Notes under the pieces: model-generated
Seen by the model: the letters and a program-made list of their open reading frames with translations, nothing else
The model's database searches: none
What the model was told of the DNA's origin: nothing
From: VRUE01 sp035556755
Lineage (GTDB): Bacteria > Actinomycetota > Thermoleophilia > Solirubrobacterales > 70-9
Length of the DNA stretch: 64,000 nt
NCBI GenBank assembly: GCA_035556755.1
Contig: DATMEP010000047.1
Location: forward strand, 1-64,000
Reading direction: 5' to 3'
Shown: piece after piece, positions 51,901-60,629 of the stretch
How the letters are laid out: each line of letters starts with the position of its first letter
Numbering within the stretch: the first letter of the stretch is position 1
Position numbers and translations under genes: made by a program

Positions 51901-52914
51901 TTTCACCCGGTAAACGTAAGTCTGGATGCCGCCCGGAAGTTCGAGCTCCAGCGTCACCGGATCTATGATCGTGTTGTCCGCCCCTTCGACGATGGGCACT
52001 GGCGTGCCAGTGCCGGAAGGCGCACCATCCACAGTTTGTTCGACGAATGCAGGGGCCGGGCTGCTGGTTTTCACCAACGGCGACTCGATAACCGTTGCCC
52101 CCCCGTCGTTGGTCGCCGTCGCGAGGCACTGGAAGACGGCTTTGGAAGTCAGTTCGGGCGTCGCAATTTTGAATTTGCTGGTCGTGTTCGTCGTCTCGGT
52201 CACTTCTCCGCTTGCGGGAAAGCTTCCAGGGGTACCGGGCCGATCCTCGCTATTGCGCACCCACTGAAACGACCAAGTGATTGGCGAATCAGCGTCCGAG
52301 TCGCTCCACCCATCCTCCGGCGCCGTGCAGGTCAGTTCTTCCCCCGCGTTTTTGGCAGTACCGGAGATTTGGGTAAAACGGGGGGTACCACCGGTGGTGC
52401 TGTTCGGGACTGGCGGAACGACACTCGGAAGCGGGCTGGTGGCCAGCATGGGCTGCGAAGAGGTGATGAAACTTCCAGATCCCGTCCCGTTGGTGCCTTT
52501 TACGAGACATTGAATCGCCGATTCGGCATCGGCAGCTTGGACGACGTGCGTTACAGTGATGTCGCCATTTCCGGCAGGTTTGCCGGATTCCCATGCAGTG
52601 ATGGGCGCTCCATCACGAATCCAGCGGAACTGAAAGCTGTAGTTGGTGGTCGCTTCGCGAAACCATGCGTTTTTTGGGTTCACGCAGAGGAGCTTGTCGC
52701 CAACGCCAGGGGCACCCGACAGCAACGGCGCAATATTGGCCACGTTGACCACGTAGTCGACTCGTTCATCACTGTGGCTGATGCTTACCGTGTCACGACT
52801 GAGACCGACGCTCAGGACAGGCGCAGCGGCAGCAGAGGTCGCGCTCAGGCACAAGGCGGCGATGACGATAGCCAGCGCCTTTCCAAAGCTGTTGCTGCGG
52901 TGACGAAGAATCAC
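48922..52914 (-). CDS. Secreted repeat protein, surface module 2 (protein B2)
   Basis: 1,330 aa. Signal peptide (ALAIVIAALCLSATSAAAA). Two Ig-like domains of about 110 residues (about 40-260; FQFRWIRDGAPI and WSFQWVRNSED with a later Cys) are absent from B1. The same ~200-residue repeats as in B1 follow: LPRGFVGNPLAVPELC, FPEGMAINASAGHGLGSC and IPRSEFLDQAHIRTIC, each with CPxxSxxG and TPLL. The last 250 residues track B1 closely (YLRSSNNKLPDLV, QQGGKKGLLVNSRDIC). The basic tail is longer. The GTG start overlaps the stop of A2 (GTGA). Confidence 0.7.
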   Translation of the reverse strand: MILRHRSNSFGKALAIVIAALCLSATSAAAAPVLSVGLSRDTVSISHSDERVDYVVNVANIAPLLSGAPGVGDKLLCVNPKNAWFREATTNYSFQFRWIRDGAPITAWESGKPAGNGDITVTHVVQAADAESAIQCLVKGTNGTGSGSFITSSQPMLATSPLPSVVPPVPNSTTGGTPRFTQISGTAKNAGEELTCTAPEDGWSDSDADSPITWSFQWVRNSEDRPGTPGSFPASGEVTETTNTTSKFKIATPELTSKAVFQCLATATNDGGATVIESPLVKTSSPAPAFVEQTVDGAPSGTGTPVPIVEGADNTIIDPVTLELELPGGIQTYVYRVKASNWTCDEIPASAANHAMARCVSQGIIGPETSLSPLTISAALGADAPDLAVARATAFGGGAAQPAIDEDVFAFDPIVSFGLTKFETGVFDCSGADYRQAGGHPCYGEANFEFEKKRRVFPDGTSEFNEYAPIGKVKENVTDLPRGFVGNPLAVPELCETAEEVVLGTCPIGSRVGGIEIRLSNGVGRLPIYAIKPEFGTPAQFAFIDPSRNFYTLTARLRPDDGYAASLELAPALETNLLLADVTLCNFGAESTGAQFEGCKESTDPSANPKPLFANPTRCGSPPPTVRTRFNSWEDPENWVEYAFSTPEIEGCEQVDFEPTMSLEPTSSEADSATGLDIDLTMPTEGLEKAIGCHEKQGDESSPPAPECVSQANMKKARITFPEGMAINASAGHGLGSCSADQVKLGTNDPISCPDSSKVGTIEIDTPLLRETLTGAAYIAKQGDVGGALIGLYLVFESKKDGIIVKVPGRVDPDPKTGRLVATVDESPEAPFSAVRMHFPGGPKATLLTPPSCGTKTIKAELFPWTGGAPVIQESSFEVASGPDGGPCPTNMLDPKLTAGTENPTAGQTSPFVMRLTRDDGTQRFSALNVHTPAGLTAYLRGIPYCSDAALASISPAPETGQSQIDDPTCPAASQIGTAIAGAGAGANPFYVETGRIYLAGPYKGAPLSIAAVIPAVAGPLDLGSVVVRNAVYVDPETARISVVSDPIPTILHGIKPDVRDIRVAIDRPGFILNPTSCEAKSVDVGVTGEDGGNAVVSRPFQAKGCENLSFGPKFSLRLFGGTKRGDHPKLQATLTAGPGEANIAKAAVTIPRSEFLDQAHIRTICTRVQFAAKACPEGSIYGHAEAITPLLDYPVSGPVYLRSSNNKLPDLVVDLHGPAYQPLEAIVVGRVDSIKGQIRATIEGAPDVPVTKFVLTQQGGKKGLLVNSRDICASTNRATIRFTAQNGMTRNFRPVVRNGRCGKGRRGKSKRSLHRRVERGRQGLRGPLR

Positions 52915-55900
52915 TTTCCTGCCCTCCGTTGTGCATTGGCGTTTCGACTTCGTGCATGCCTCTGGTGCTTGCGATGGGACTTACGCCGAACGCAGCGCAC
53001 CTTGTCGTCGCGATTCACCTTGCGCTTGCCCCGAGGACAGGGTTTCGGCTTGGACGGAGGCGGTGGGACGACAGGGACAACCGCTTCGCTCGCATCGCTG
53101 CTCGGCGCCGCGGGGGACGTCGGGGGAGCAGGCGTGCAGGGCGGATCGCAGTTCGGCGGTCCCGGAGGCGCGGGCGCGAAGCCACCGCCAACTCGGGCAA
53201 CGTAGACGTCGATGGCCGAATCTCCGTCCTGGGGCAGGAGCTGCTGGTAGGTCTGGAAGGCAACCAGGCTCCCGTCGTGGGAGAGCACTGCCCTGTCCCG
53301 CAGCGTGCCCGAGGTATCCACGGTCCCGGGCAGTCGAGTGAGCTGGCCATCGGCCCAGAGATATGAATCGACAGCCCGATTGACGTCTCCCGGGATCAGC
53401 TTCTCGGCCGTCCGGAAGACGATCGCGTTCCCATCTTCGCTCACCCAGCGACTTTGCTCGGCGAAGTCGGTTCCGGGAGGAGCGACCGGACCGCGCCCGC
53501 CGACGTCGAAGGCCCCGTTGTCGGCGATCGGCGGCACCGGCTTGCTGAGACGCTCGATCAACTGGCTGCCGGTGTGATACCGGAAGACATCACGAAAGCT
53601 GCCATCCCCATCGTCAGAACTGAGCGGCGCCTTCGACTCGAAAACCAGGACATGGCCATCCCCGCCGACCTCGTTCCCGTTGCCGTCCTCACGGAGGACG
53701 GGCACCGGGTAGGCCAGGTTGCGAAAGCTGCCGGCTCCGCCCCAAAGTCCCTGCTCATCATTCGCCGTACCGTTGGCAGCGTCACCCGGTGCAAGGGTGC
53801 CGATAAAAGCGATTGCTTCGCTGGCACGATCCCAGGAGTAGAGATTGGGCTGGCCCAGGGCGGCGCTGAGGCCTTTCGGGCTGGTGTCGGTCGTGAGAAC
53901 GCCATTGGCGACGAAGTACACGTGCGAGCCATTGCCCGAGATACCCGTGATCCCGTTGAGGACTTCGGCGCCGGCACCGGCGATCGGATGGCCCGTAGCG
54001 ACTTCGCCGGCCGAGACCTGGATCAATCGCTGGCCGGAAGGCAAGGCCGCGTCGTAGAGGTACAGGTCGCAGCTGGTCGTGGTCGCGAGGCTGGCGGTAC
54101 AAGATGTCCCGTTCGCATCCCGATCCGAATTGGCGAGCTGGCGGTTGGTCGTGAAGTAGACCTTGGTTCCGTCTGCCGAAGCCCCTTGGTAGAAATCATC
54201 GCCGTCCACCGAGCTGCACGGTTCCGGTTCGACCCGGTTGCACTCCGAGGCGATCAGCTCGCCGATCCAGGGGCCCTGTTGGCTCTCGAGCCGTTCGAGG
54301 ATGCGTAGCTTGCTCGACGCGCTGCACTCCGAGCCGACAGGCTGGCTCGGCCGGCTCGAGAAGTACACGCGTGATCCGTCCGGAGATATGGCCCCCTGGT
54401 TGCGGGCGCCCACGCCTTCGCCACCGATGCCACCTATGCGCGTACCGCAGCCGTTGCCCCAGAATTTGCCAAGGCGGTCGAAGGCGAGGAGGTCCAGCTT
54501 CGGGTTGCCATTCGCGTCCAGCGTGGCTACATAGGTGTTGCCGTCGGCCGCTGCGCCGCTCGGCGCGGGGTCGCCCGGTCGATAAGCGGTGGAGGTCCGT
54601 CCGGGGACAAAGTAGAGATGGCTGTGATCAGCGGATGCACCCTGCAGCCGCGATTTGTCTATGTCTCCAGGTTCTCCCCCCCCGACCGGCTCAAGCAATG
54701 GTGAAAAAGAGATGGGAGGAACGCCGATGGCGCCGCTGAAAGCCTGGCCTTTCCCCACATGCCACTGCTCAGGGGTGGCCCCCACGCGGAACCAGCGGCT
54801 CAGATCAGGCGTGAAGCTCTGTGCTTCCCCGAAGGAGCTCCAGCCCTTGTAGATACCAGCTTGCCCGGTGAAGACGGTCTGCCAGTCTGACCCGGTGCGC
54901 GATGCAACATAGGGTTCGCCTTCGATCGGCAGGTTGGTCGGGTTGCCGGCCAACCCTGCCGCAGATCTGAACAGAATCCGCTCGCCGTCAGTCGAGACGG
55001 TTGGCGACTTCGCCGGCTGGCCGCCCTTCTGCGGTGGGCTGACCATCTCCAGTGCCATGCAGTCGGGCAGGAGAATCGCCTCGATCCCCTGTTCGGCCCG
55101 CCGCGCGGCGTTGGGGCAGCTGTCCGCTGGCGCATCTCCGGTGGTGAAGGTGCGGTCCTCGCCCTCGGCGGCGAGAGCCGAGTTTGAGGCAAGGAGGCGA
55201 TAGTGGTAGGTGGTGTTGGGCTCCAGCGGTTCGGTCGACGCAGACACCGCGACGTCGGAGGTGCCTTCGCCGAGCGCGTTGACGCTCGGCTCGCATGGGG
55301 TGCTCGTCCCGTATGCCGTCGTCGTCCCGTACTCGAAATGGCAGTCGCTGACTTTGAACCCTTCGGGGTTGACCGTTCCTTCCAGCATGCGCAGCGAGAA
55401 GTCGGCCCCGGCACCGGCAGCGCCGGTGACGACGAGCGGCGGTCGATCGGGGGGATCGGCGAGGACGTAGACGCGCTGTTCGCTCGTGGTCCCCGAAGGC
55501 ACAAAGAGGCGCCCGTTGGCCGGATTGGCGGCGAGGTCGTTGACCGAGTTGATTCCCGCGGCTGCCATGTGGGTGTCGAGCAAGGCTCCGCTGGGGTCGA
55601 GCTCGAGGACACGGCGCTCTTGGGCCGGGGCGGGTGGCGTGCCGGCTCCAGCAGGGAAGACCTTGACGACGAAGACGTGGTCGGCGGCGCCGACCGCGAC
55701 GTCGGTGGGATTGTTGGCGGCGGCCCCGGTCGAGGTGGTGCCACTCACGGTCGCCGGCGCAAAGGCGCCCTGGGGAGTCACGACGTTGCCGGGCAGGGTG
55801 AAGCGCTGCACCCTGAAGTTGGTCGTCGGCTCGACCGCGTAGATCGCGCCGCTTGAGTCCTCGGCCACCCTGGTCGGCGTATTGGTGGCGAACTGGCCCG

Positions 55901-56840
55901 GATTGTTGCCGGGAGCGGTGGTTTGCCCCGCCTGACAATTACCGGTGGCGGTCGAGGTGCAGACCTCGAAGACATTCGCGCCCAGGTCGCCCGGTTTGCC
56001 GGTCGGGATCACGTCCCAGCCCCACAGGCGGACGAATGCGCCGCTCGTGGTGAATTCCTGAATACGGCGGTTGCCGGGGTCGGGGACGATCACGTTGCCG
56101 GCGTTGGGGGCACCGGCAGGCGCTACGGCCGGCTGAGGCCCGGCGACGGTGGACGAGAACTCCCCGCCCGAGGTCGGCGCGGTCGCCGAGCCGATCTGGC
56201 AGTCGGCCGCGACGGTACAAACCTCGAAGACGTTGACTCCCACGTCACCGGGCTTGCCGCTCTGGATCACGTCCTTGCCGAACGCGCGGACAAAGGATCC
56301 GGTGGCGGAGAAGACCTCGACCCGCCGGAAGAGCTGATTGGTGACGTAGAGATTGCCGCTGGCTTGGTCGATCGCGATCCCGTAGGGCGATGAGAGCTCG
56401 CCTCCCAGGGCGGGAGTGATCGAGGCGATGCCCGCCTTGCAGTCCGCCGCGACGGCGCAGATCTCGAAGACGTTCGTCCCCAGGTCCCCAGGCTTGCCGG
56501 CCTGGATCACATCGAACCCCCAGGCGCTGATGAAGGTCCCGTCGGCGGCGAAGCGCTCAATGCGGTTGTTGCCGCGGTCGGCGACGTAGATGTCGCCGAC
56601 GCCCGCACCGCCGGCGCCGCTCTGGTTCACCGCCACGCCGGCGGGGCCGCCGAGGACGCTGGTGTTGAACTGACCGCCCAGGGTGCCGCCCGAGCCAAAG
56701 GAGAAGTAGACGCCCTTGGTCGCCTGGGCGCCTCCCGTCAGGACCAGCGCGAGGCAACAAAGCAAGGCGGACAGGCCGAGAGCGACCAACGGGCGCCGGG
56801 TGCTCGTCGAGGTGGCCACGCCACGTGCCTTTGCCTTCAC
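52911..56840 (-). CDS. Secreted NHL beta-propeller/TolB-like protein, surface module 2 (A2)
   Basis: 1,309 aa from GTG with SD AAGGAGAG. Signal peptide (LGLSALLCCLALVLTGGAQA). NHL propeller (about 45-460) includes three blades that each carry the insertion GKPGDLGxNVFE(V/I)C..C (DNA repeats near 56460-56550, 56220-56310 and 55960-56050). A fibronectin-III-like domain (about 480-570), hinge CMALEMVSPPQKGG, TolB/PD40-like repeats (about 610-1200), a Pro-rich linker and the tail CPRGKRKVNRDDKVRCVRRK follow. Same order as A1. Overlaps B2 by 4 nt. Surface role inferred. Confidence 0.75.
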   Translation of the reverse strand: MKAKARGVATSTSTRRPLVALGLSALLCCLALVLTGGAQATKGVYFSFGSGGTLGGQFNTSVLGGPAGVAVNQSGAGGAGVGDIYVADRGNNRIERFAADGTFISAWGFDVIQAGKPGDLGTNVFEICAVAADCKAGIASITPALGGELSSPYGIAIDQASGNLYVTNQLFRRVEVFSATGSFVRAFGKDVIQSGKPGDVGVNVFEVCTVAADCQIGSATAPTSGGEFSSTVAGPQPAVAPAGAPNAGNVIVPDPGNRRIQEFTTSGAFVRLWGWDVIPTGKPGDLGANVFEVCTSTATGNCQAGQTTAPGNNPGQFATNTPTRVAEDSSGAIYAVEPTTNFRVQRFTLPGNVVTPQGAFAPATVSGTTSTGAAANNPTDVAVGAADHVFVVKVFPAGAGTPPAPAQERRVLELDPSGALLDTHMAAAGINSVNDLAANPANGRLFVPSGTTSEQRVYVLADPPDRPPLVVTGAAGAGADFSLRMLEGTVNPEGFKVSDCHFEYGTTTAYGTSTPCEPSVNALGEGTSDVAVSASTEPLEPNTTYHYRLLASNSALAAEGEDRTFTTGDAPADSCPNAARRAEQGIEAILLPDCMALEMVSPPQKGGQPAKSPTVSTDGERILFRSAAGLAGNPTNLPIEGEPYVASRTGSDWQTVFTGQAGIYKGWSSFGEAQSFTPDLSRWFRVGATPEQWHVGKGQAFSGAIGVPPISFSPLLEPVGGGEPGDIDKSRLQGASADHSHLYFVPGRTSTAYRPGDPAPSGAAADGNTYVATLDANGNPKLDLLAFDRLGKFWGNGCGTRIGGIGGEGVGARNQGAISPDGSRVYFSSRPSQPVGSECSASSKLRILERLESQQGPWIGELIASECNRVEPEPCSSVDGDDFYQGASADGTKVYFTTNRQLANSDRDANGTSCTASLATTTSCDLYLYDAALPSGQRLIQVSAGEVATGHPIAGAGAEVLNGITGISGNGSHVYFVANGVLTTDTSPKGLSAALGQPNLYSWDRASEAIAFIGTLAPGDAANGTANDEQGLWGGAGSFRNLAYPVPVLREDGNGNEVGGDGHVLVFESKAPLSSDDGDGSFRDVFRYHTGSQLIERLSKPVPPIADNGAFDVGGRGPVAPPGTDFAEQSRWVSEDGNAIVFRTAEKLIPGDVNRAVDSYLWADGQLTRLPGTVDTSGTLRDRAVLSHDGSLVAFQTYQQLLPQDGDSAIDVYVARVGGGFAPAPPGPPNCDPPCTPAPPTSPAAPSSDASEAVVPVVPPPPSKPKPCPRGKRKVNRDDKVRCVRRKSHRKHQRHARSRNANAQRRAGK

Positions 56841-57009
56841 GGATTCTCTCCTTGTCCCTGAGCCCCTCTGCCGGCCGCTTCCCTGGCGGCCCTCCCTGGG
56901 CTCGGTTTCCCTGTGGGGTACTTGTCCCTGCCGCCCTTTCTGGAAGGCGACGCGGAGAGAATAAAAGATCTGGTTTACAAATGCAAGGAGAAGTTTTTGA
57001 TTCGAAGGT

Positions 57010-57684
57010 TTATGGCTCTGGATGGGCGAGGCGCTGGGCCTCTTTGCGGCCCAGGTAGGGCGCGAGGACGAGCTCGGTGAGGTCGGGGAGGAGCTCGCGG
57101 AGGCGGTCGGCGGCGCCGGCGTTGAGGCGGCGGACGATCAGGGTCGCGACGCCGCCGATCAGGGCCTGGTCGCGGACTTCGACGTTGCGGTCGGGGGGAT
57201 CGGGCTCGGGCCGCAGGGTCTCGGCCAGCAGCTGCATCGCGTCGCGGTAGCGGGCCGCTACCTCGCCCCCGGCGGCCGGCGGCTCGACCAGGTAGCAGCG
57301 GGCGACGGCGGGGTCGCGGGCGAGGACGTCGAGCAGAGCATCGAGCCTCGCCCTGACCCGGTCGGGCCAGGGCTCGCTCGCTCCCGGCGCCGCCAGCATC
57401 GACTCCCGGACGTGCGCGTCGATCATCTCGTAGGCGGCGAGGAAGCTGTCCTCCTTGCCCTCGAAGTGCTCGTAGAAGGTGCGGCGCGAGATCTTCGCCG
57501 CCGCGACGATGCGGGCGATCGTGGTCGCCTCGTAGCCGTGCTCGGCGACCGCCTCGACCACCCCGTTGAGCAGGCGTTCGCGCTGGTTCTCGGCGACGTA
57601 GGTGCGCGGCAGGCCGTGGCGACCCGGCGGCAGGCGAACCTCGCCGGAGGCAGGGGCGCCGGCGATCTGGGGCGTCTCAGACAT
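57010..57684 (-). CDS. TetR-family regulator 1
   Basis: 224 aa. An N-terminal VRLPPGRHGLP tag precedes a TetR helix-turn-helix (ATTIARIVAAAKISRRTFYEHFEGKEDSFLAAY, about 50-85). The C-terminal ligand domain is Ala/Arg/Leu-rich. The tag is shared with regulator 4 (59118), so the two are close relatives. Its start overlaps the end of regulator 2 by 8 nt. It lies 169 nt upstream of surface module 2 on the same strand. Confidence 0.88.
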   Translation of the reverse strand: MSETPQIAGAPASGEVRLPPGRHGLPRTYVAENQRERLLNGVVEAVAEHGYEATTIARIVAAAKISRRTFYEHFEGKEDSFLAAYEMIDAHVRESMLAAPGASEPWPDRVRARLDALLDVLARDPAVARCYLVEPPAAGGEVAARYRDAMQLLAETLRPEPDPPDRNVEVRDQALIGGVATLIVRRLNAGAADRLRELLPDLTELVLAPYLGRKEAQRLAHPEP

Positions 57685-58354
57685 CGTCGGCTCGGGCCCT
57701 GGCGCCCGGCTCCGCCTCGTCCAGATAGGGACCGAGCGCGATCTCGGTCAGCTCCGGCAGCAGCTCTCCCACCTCGTTGGCGCGATCCAGCTCGAGCTGC
57801 TGGCGCAGCAGCCAGGCGATACCGCCGGCCGCTGCCTCCTCAACCGTATCGGGCAGCCCGCGCGGCGCCGAGTCGAGCAGGCGTCCCTGGCGCAGCGCCG
57901 CCGCCGCGACGTCGAGTGTCGCTTCGTAGCGAACCCGCAGCGCCGGCCCGCCGCCCGGCGCCTCGACCAGGCAGAGGCGCGCCCGGGCGGGCCGCGCGGC
58001 GACCGTCGCCACCAGGGCGGCGAGCGCCGTGCGCACCCGCCCGGGCCAGTCCGCCTCTCCCCCCTCCTCTCCAGGCTCCCGCAGCTCCACCCCCGTCTCC
58101 ACCACCGCCCGGTCGAAGGCAGCGACGAAGCACGCTTCTTTGTCGGCGAAGTGCTCGTAGAAGGTGACCGAGGAGACGTGGGCCACCTTGACGATCGCTT
58201 CGATCGAGGTCCCCGCGCAACCGCGCTCGCCGATCAGATCCTCGGCCGCGTCGAGCAGACGCTCGCGCTGCTGCGCGGCGAGCGTGCCGGCGGGCGGGGC
58301 TCCTTCCCGCTCCCTCGCCGGCTTCGAGGCGAGTCTCTGCGAGAGGTACTGCAT
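57677..58354 (-). CDS. TetR-family regulator 2
   Basis: 225 aa. HTH TSIEAIVKVAHVSSVTFYEHFADKEACFVAAF (about 45-80). The ligand domain ends in PELTEIALGPYLDEAEPG, like regulator 1's PDLTELVLAPYLG, so they share ancestry. First gene of the leftward pair; divergent from regulator 3 across 68 bp of unusually AT-rich DNA that probably holds both promoters. Confidence 0.88.
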   Translation of the reverse strand: MQYLSQRLASKPAREREGAPPAGTLAAQQRERLLDAAEDLIGERGCAGTSIEAIVKVAHVSSVTFYEHFADKEACFVAAFDRAVVETGVELREPGEEGGEADWPGRVRTALAALVATVAARPARARLCLVEAPGGGPALRVRYEATLDVAAAALRQGRLLDSAPRGLPDTVEEAAAGGIAWLLRQQLELDRANEVGELLPELTEIALGPYLDEAEPGARARADDV

Positions 58355-58422
58355 GGATCGAGAGTAGCCGAGATTAAAAAGATTTCATATCTGGCAAAAA
58401 AGGAGTAGTTTTTATAGGGCAT

Positions 58423-59121
58423 ATGCCATCGGATGCCCTACCAGCACGAGAGGCAGTCGCCTCGGGCAACGGCGGACTCTCCGACGAGCAGGTGCGCGAG
58501 GGGGCGATGGAAGGAGCCCTGATCGCCGCCGGGGAAGTCGGTTACCGCGAGGCCTCGGTCCGCGCCATCCTCGAGCACAGCGGCGGCCACCGGGCGCAGT
58601 TCTACAAGCACTTCGAGAGCAGGGAGGACTGCTTCGCGCAGGCCTACGCGACCTGGGTCGACCGGCTCTGCGTCGACCTGCTGGAGGCCGCGGCGAGCGC
58701 GTCCGGCTGGGAGGCGGGGGTGCGGGCGGCGCTGGTCGAGCTGTTCCGCTTCGTCAGCGGCCGGCCGGCGATCGCGCGGGCGCTCTTCGTCGAGGTCCAG
58801 ATCGCCGGCGAGCCGGCGCTGTCCCGCCACGAGGCCGCGGTCGAGCGGGCCGCGGCGGCGCTGGACGGCGCCCGGGCCGAGATCGAGCCCGAGCGGGCGC
58901 CGCCCGAGGCGACCGGCGTCTTCGTCGTCGGCGGCATCGAGTCCTGTGTCTGCGAGGTGCTGACCGCCGGCGACCCGGCGCGGATATGGGACACGCTGCC
59001 GGAGCTGATGCACCTCGCGGTCGGCTCCTACTTCGACAGGGAGGCGGCGGAGGCGGCGTTCGAGGAGGCCAGCATCATGCTGGAGCGCGACCGCGCCAAG
59101 CAGGGCGGGGAGGCCGGATGA
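58423..59121 (+). CDS. TetR-family regulator 3
   Basis: 232 aa. HTH ASVRAILEHSGGHRAQFYKHFESREDCFAQAY (about 45-78) has GGHRAQF in place of the usual VSxxTF turn, so DNA contacts may differ. The ligand domain is Ala/Glu-rich. The start ATG overlaps a TATAGGGCATATG stretch. Its stop overlaps the start of regulator 4 (ATGA), so the two are coupled. Confidence 0.86.
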   Translation: MPSDALPAREAVASGNGGLSDEQVREGAMEGALIAAGEVGYREASVRAILEHSGGHRAQFYKHFESREDCFAQAYATWVDRLCVDLLEAAASASGWEAGVRAALVELFRFVSGRPAIARALFVEVQIAGEPALSRHEAAVERAAAALDGARAEIEPERAPPEATGVFVVGGIESCVCEVLTAGDPARIWDTLPELMHLAVGSYFDREAAEAAFEEASIMLERDRAKQGGEAG

Positions 59122-59780
59122 CCAGGCTGCGACTCGTCGCGAGCGCGCCCGGGGCGGGCACGGCCGAGCTGGACACGATGGCCGCGGTGCGGCTGCCCCC
59201 CGGCCGGCACGGCCTGCCGGCCGACCTGGTGCGGGCGAACCAGCGGCAGCGGATGCTCGAAGCCGCCACCGAGGCGCTCGCCGAGCACGGCTACGGCCGC
59301 ATCACCGCGGCCCGGGTCACCGAGCTGGCCGGGGTCTCGAGCCGCACCTTCTACCAGCACTTCGAGGACCTCTGGGCCTGCCTGCTCGCGGCCTACGAGA
59401 CGGAGGCAGCCGGCCTCCGCGGCGCGATCGAAGGAGCCTGCGCGGCGGCCGAGGCCGACGGGGCCGACCGGGCGCGAGCGGGGATCGCCGCGGCGCTCGA
59501 CTTCCTCGCCTCCGAACCGGCCGTCGCCCGCCTGCTGAGTGCCGAGCCGCCGCCGCAGGTCGTCGCCCTCGCCGCAGCGCGGCGTGACCTCGCCGAGCAG
59601 CTCGGCACGATGCTGCGCGGCGCCATCGAGCAGGGCGGCACCATCCCTCTGCCCGGCCTCGAGCGGCGCCTGATCGGTGCCGCCCTGGCTCTCGTCGCAA
59701 CCCGCTCCGGCGACGGCGACCCGCGCCGCCTGCGCGACCTGGAGCCGGAGCTCAGCGAGCTCCTGCTTCCCGTGCTCTAG
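59118..59780 (+). CDS. TetR-family regulator 4
   Basis: 220 aa. VRLPPGRHGLP tag (about 24-34), then HTH ITAARVTELAGVSSRTFYQHFEDLWACLLAAY. A longer in-frame extension upstream exists only inside regulator 3 and is not supported. Its last residues (EPELSELLLPVL) echo regulators 1 and 2. Convergent with plsC, 5 nt away. Confidence 0.87.
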   Translation: MTRLRLVASAPGAGTAELDTMAAVRLPPGRHGLPADLVRANQRQRMLEAATEALAEHGYGRITAARVTELAGVSSRTFYQHFEDLWACLLAAYETEAAGLRGAIEGACAAAEADGADRARAGIAAALDFLASEPAVARLLSAEPPPQVVALAAARRDLAEQLGTMLRGAIEQGGTIPLPGLERRLIGAALALVATRSGDGDPRRLRDLEPELSELLLPVL

Positions 59781-59785
59781 ATCGT

Positions 59786-60397
59786 CTACTGGCGACGCTT
59801 GCGAAACGAGATCGACGGAGGGACCTGCTCGCGGATCTCCGCCAGGAGGCGCGCGGAGATCTCCGTTGGCTCTTCGCTGGGCCGCGCCTGTCCCCCTGCG
59901 GGCTCGAAGAAGCGGGTCCGCAGCCGTGGGCGACGGGGAAAGCCGGTGAGGTCGCTCGTCCCCTCGATCGCCACGCAGACCAGCTTCGCCTCCGGGACCT
60001 CGAGCGCGAGCCGGCCGACTCCGCTGCGCGCGCGCCGCACCTCGGCGCGCGAGCGGGTGCCTTCGGGGAAGACGCCGATGCAGGCGCCGCGCCGCAGCTC
60101 CTCGATCGCCCGCGACAGCGCTCCGACGTCGCCCGCCCCCCGCTCGATCGGTATCTGACCCATCCCGTCCAGGATCGGACTCAGGCCCCGCACGTCCCAC
60201 AGCGACGATTTGGCGAGCGCCCTGATCTGGCGGCGCCGGATCGCCGCCACCCCCACGGTCACCGGGTCCCAGTGGCTGTCGTGGTTGGCGACCACGAGCA
60301 CCGGCCCGTCCGCCGGCAGCGCCTCCAGCCCTTCCACCTCGAGCCGCCCCCACGCCGCAACCACCGGCCTGCATATGGCCATCGCGGTTCTGTACAT
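59786..60397 (-). CDS. plsC: 1-acyl-sn-glycerol-3-phosphate acyltransferase (PlsC family)
   Basis: 203 aa. Motif I NHDSHWD (H-x4-D catalytic pair), motif III VFPEGTRS and LVCVAIEGTSDL fit PlsC/LPLAT proteins. It would acylate lysophosphatidate at the inner membrane face. ATG at 60397 has SD GAAGGAG 9 nt upstream; a longer frame to 60487 lacks one. The 232-nt gap to the PAS gene holds no other feature I can support. Confidence 0.86.
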   Translation of the reverse strand: MYRTAMAICRPVVAAWGRLEVEGLEALPADGPVLVVANHDSHWDPVTVGVAAIRRRQIRALAKSSLWDVRGLSPILDGMGQIPIERGAGDVGALSRAIEELRRGACIGVFPEGTRSRAEVRRARSGVGRLALEVPEAKLVCVAIEGTSDLTGFPRRPRLRTRFFEPAGGQARPSEEPTEISARLLAEIREQVPPSISFRKRRQ

Positions 60398-60629
60398 GGG
60401 GCTGGGCTCCTTCAAGGGAAGCGTGAGTTCTACTCGACCCGCCCGCCTCACGCGAATGGTGCGATGAATGCAATTTGTCTGAAGCATCTAAGTGATGAAA
60501 GTCACGCAGTTGCTGCGGCTCCGCCTGGGATGGTTTCTCGGCGGGGCTCGCGGGGGTAGACCTCGGACCGACTGGCGTTGCCAGATCCGGATAGTCAAGT
60601 GCCGATTCCAACGAACTAAAGTGTCATCC

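Noticed and set aside
55951..56560. Direct DNA repeats, possible CRISPR or tandem repeat array
   Set aside because: They are in frame, imperfect and encode NHL blades; spacing and content do not fit CRISPR.
58986..59117. A longer N-terminus for TetR regulator 4
   Set aside because: It lies wholly inside regulator 3; the ATG at 59118 overlapping that stop fits coupled genes better.
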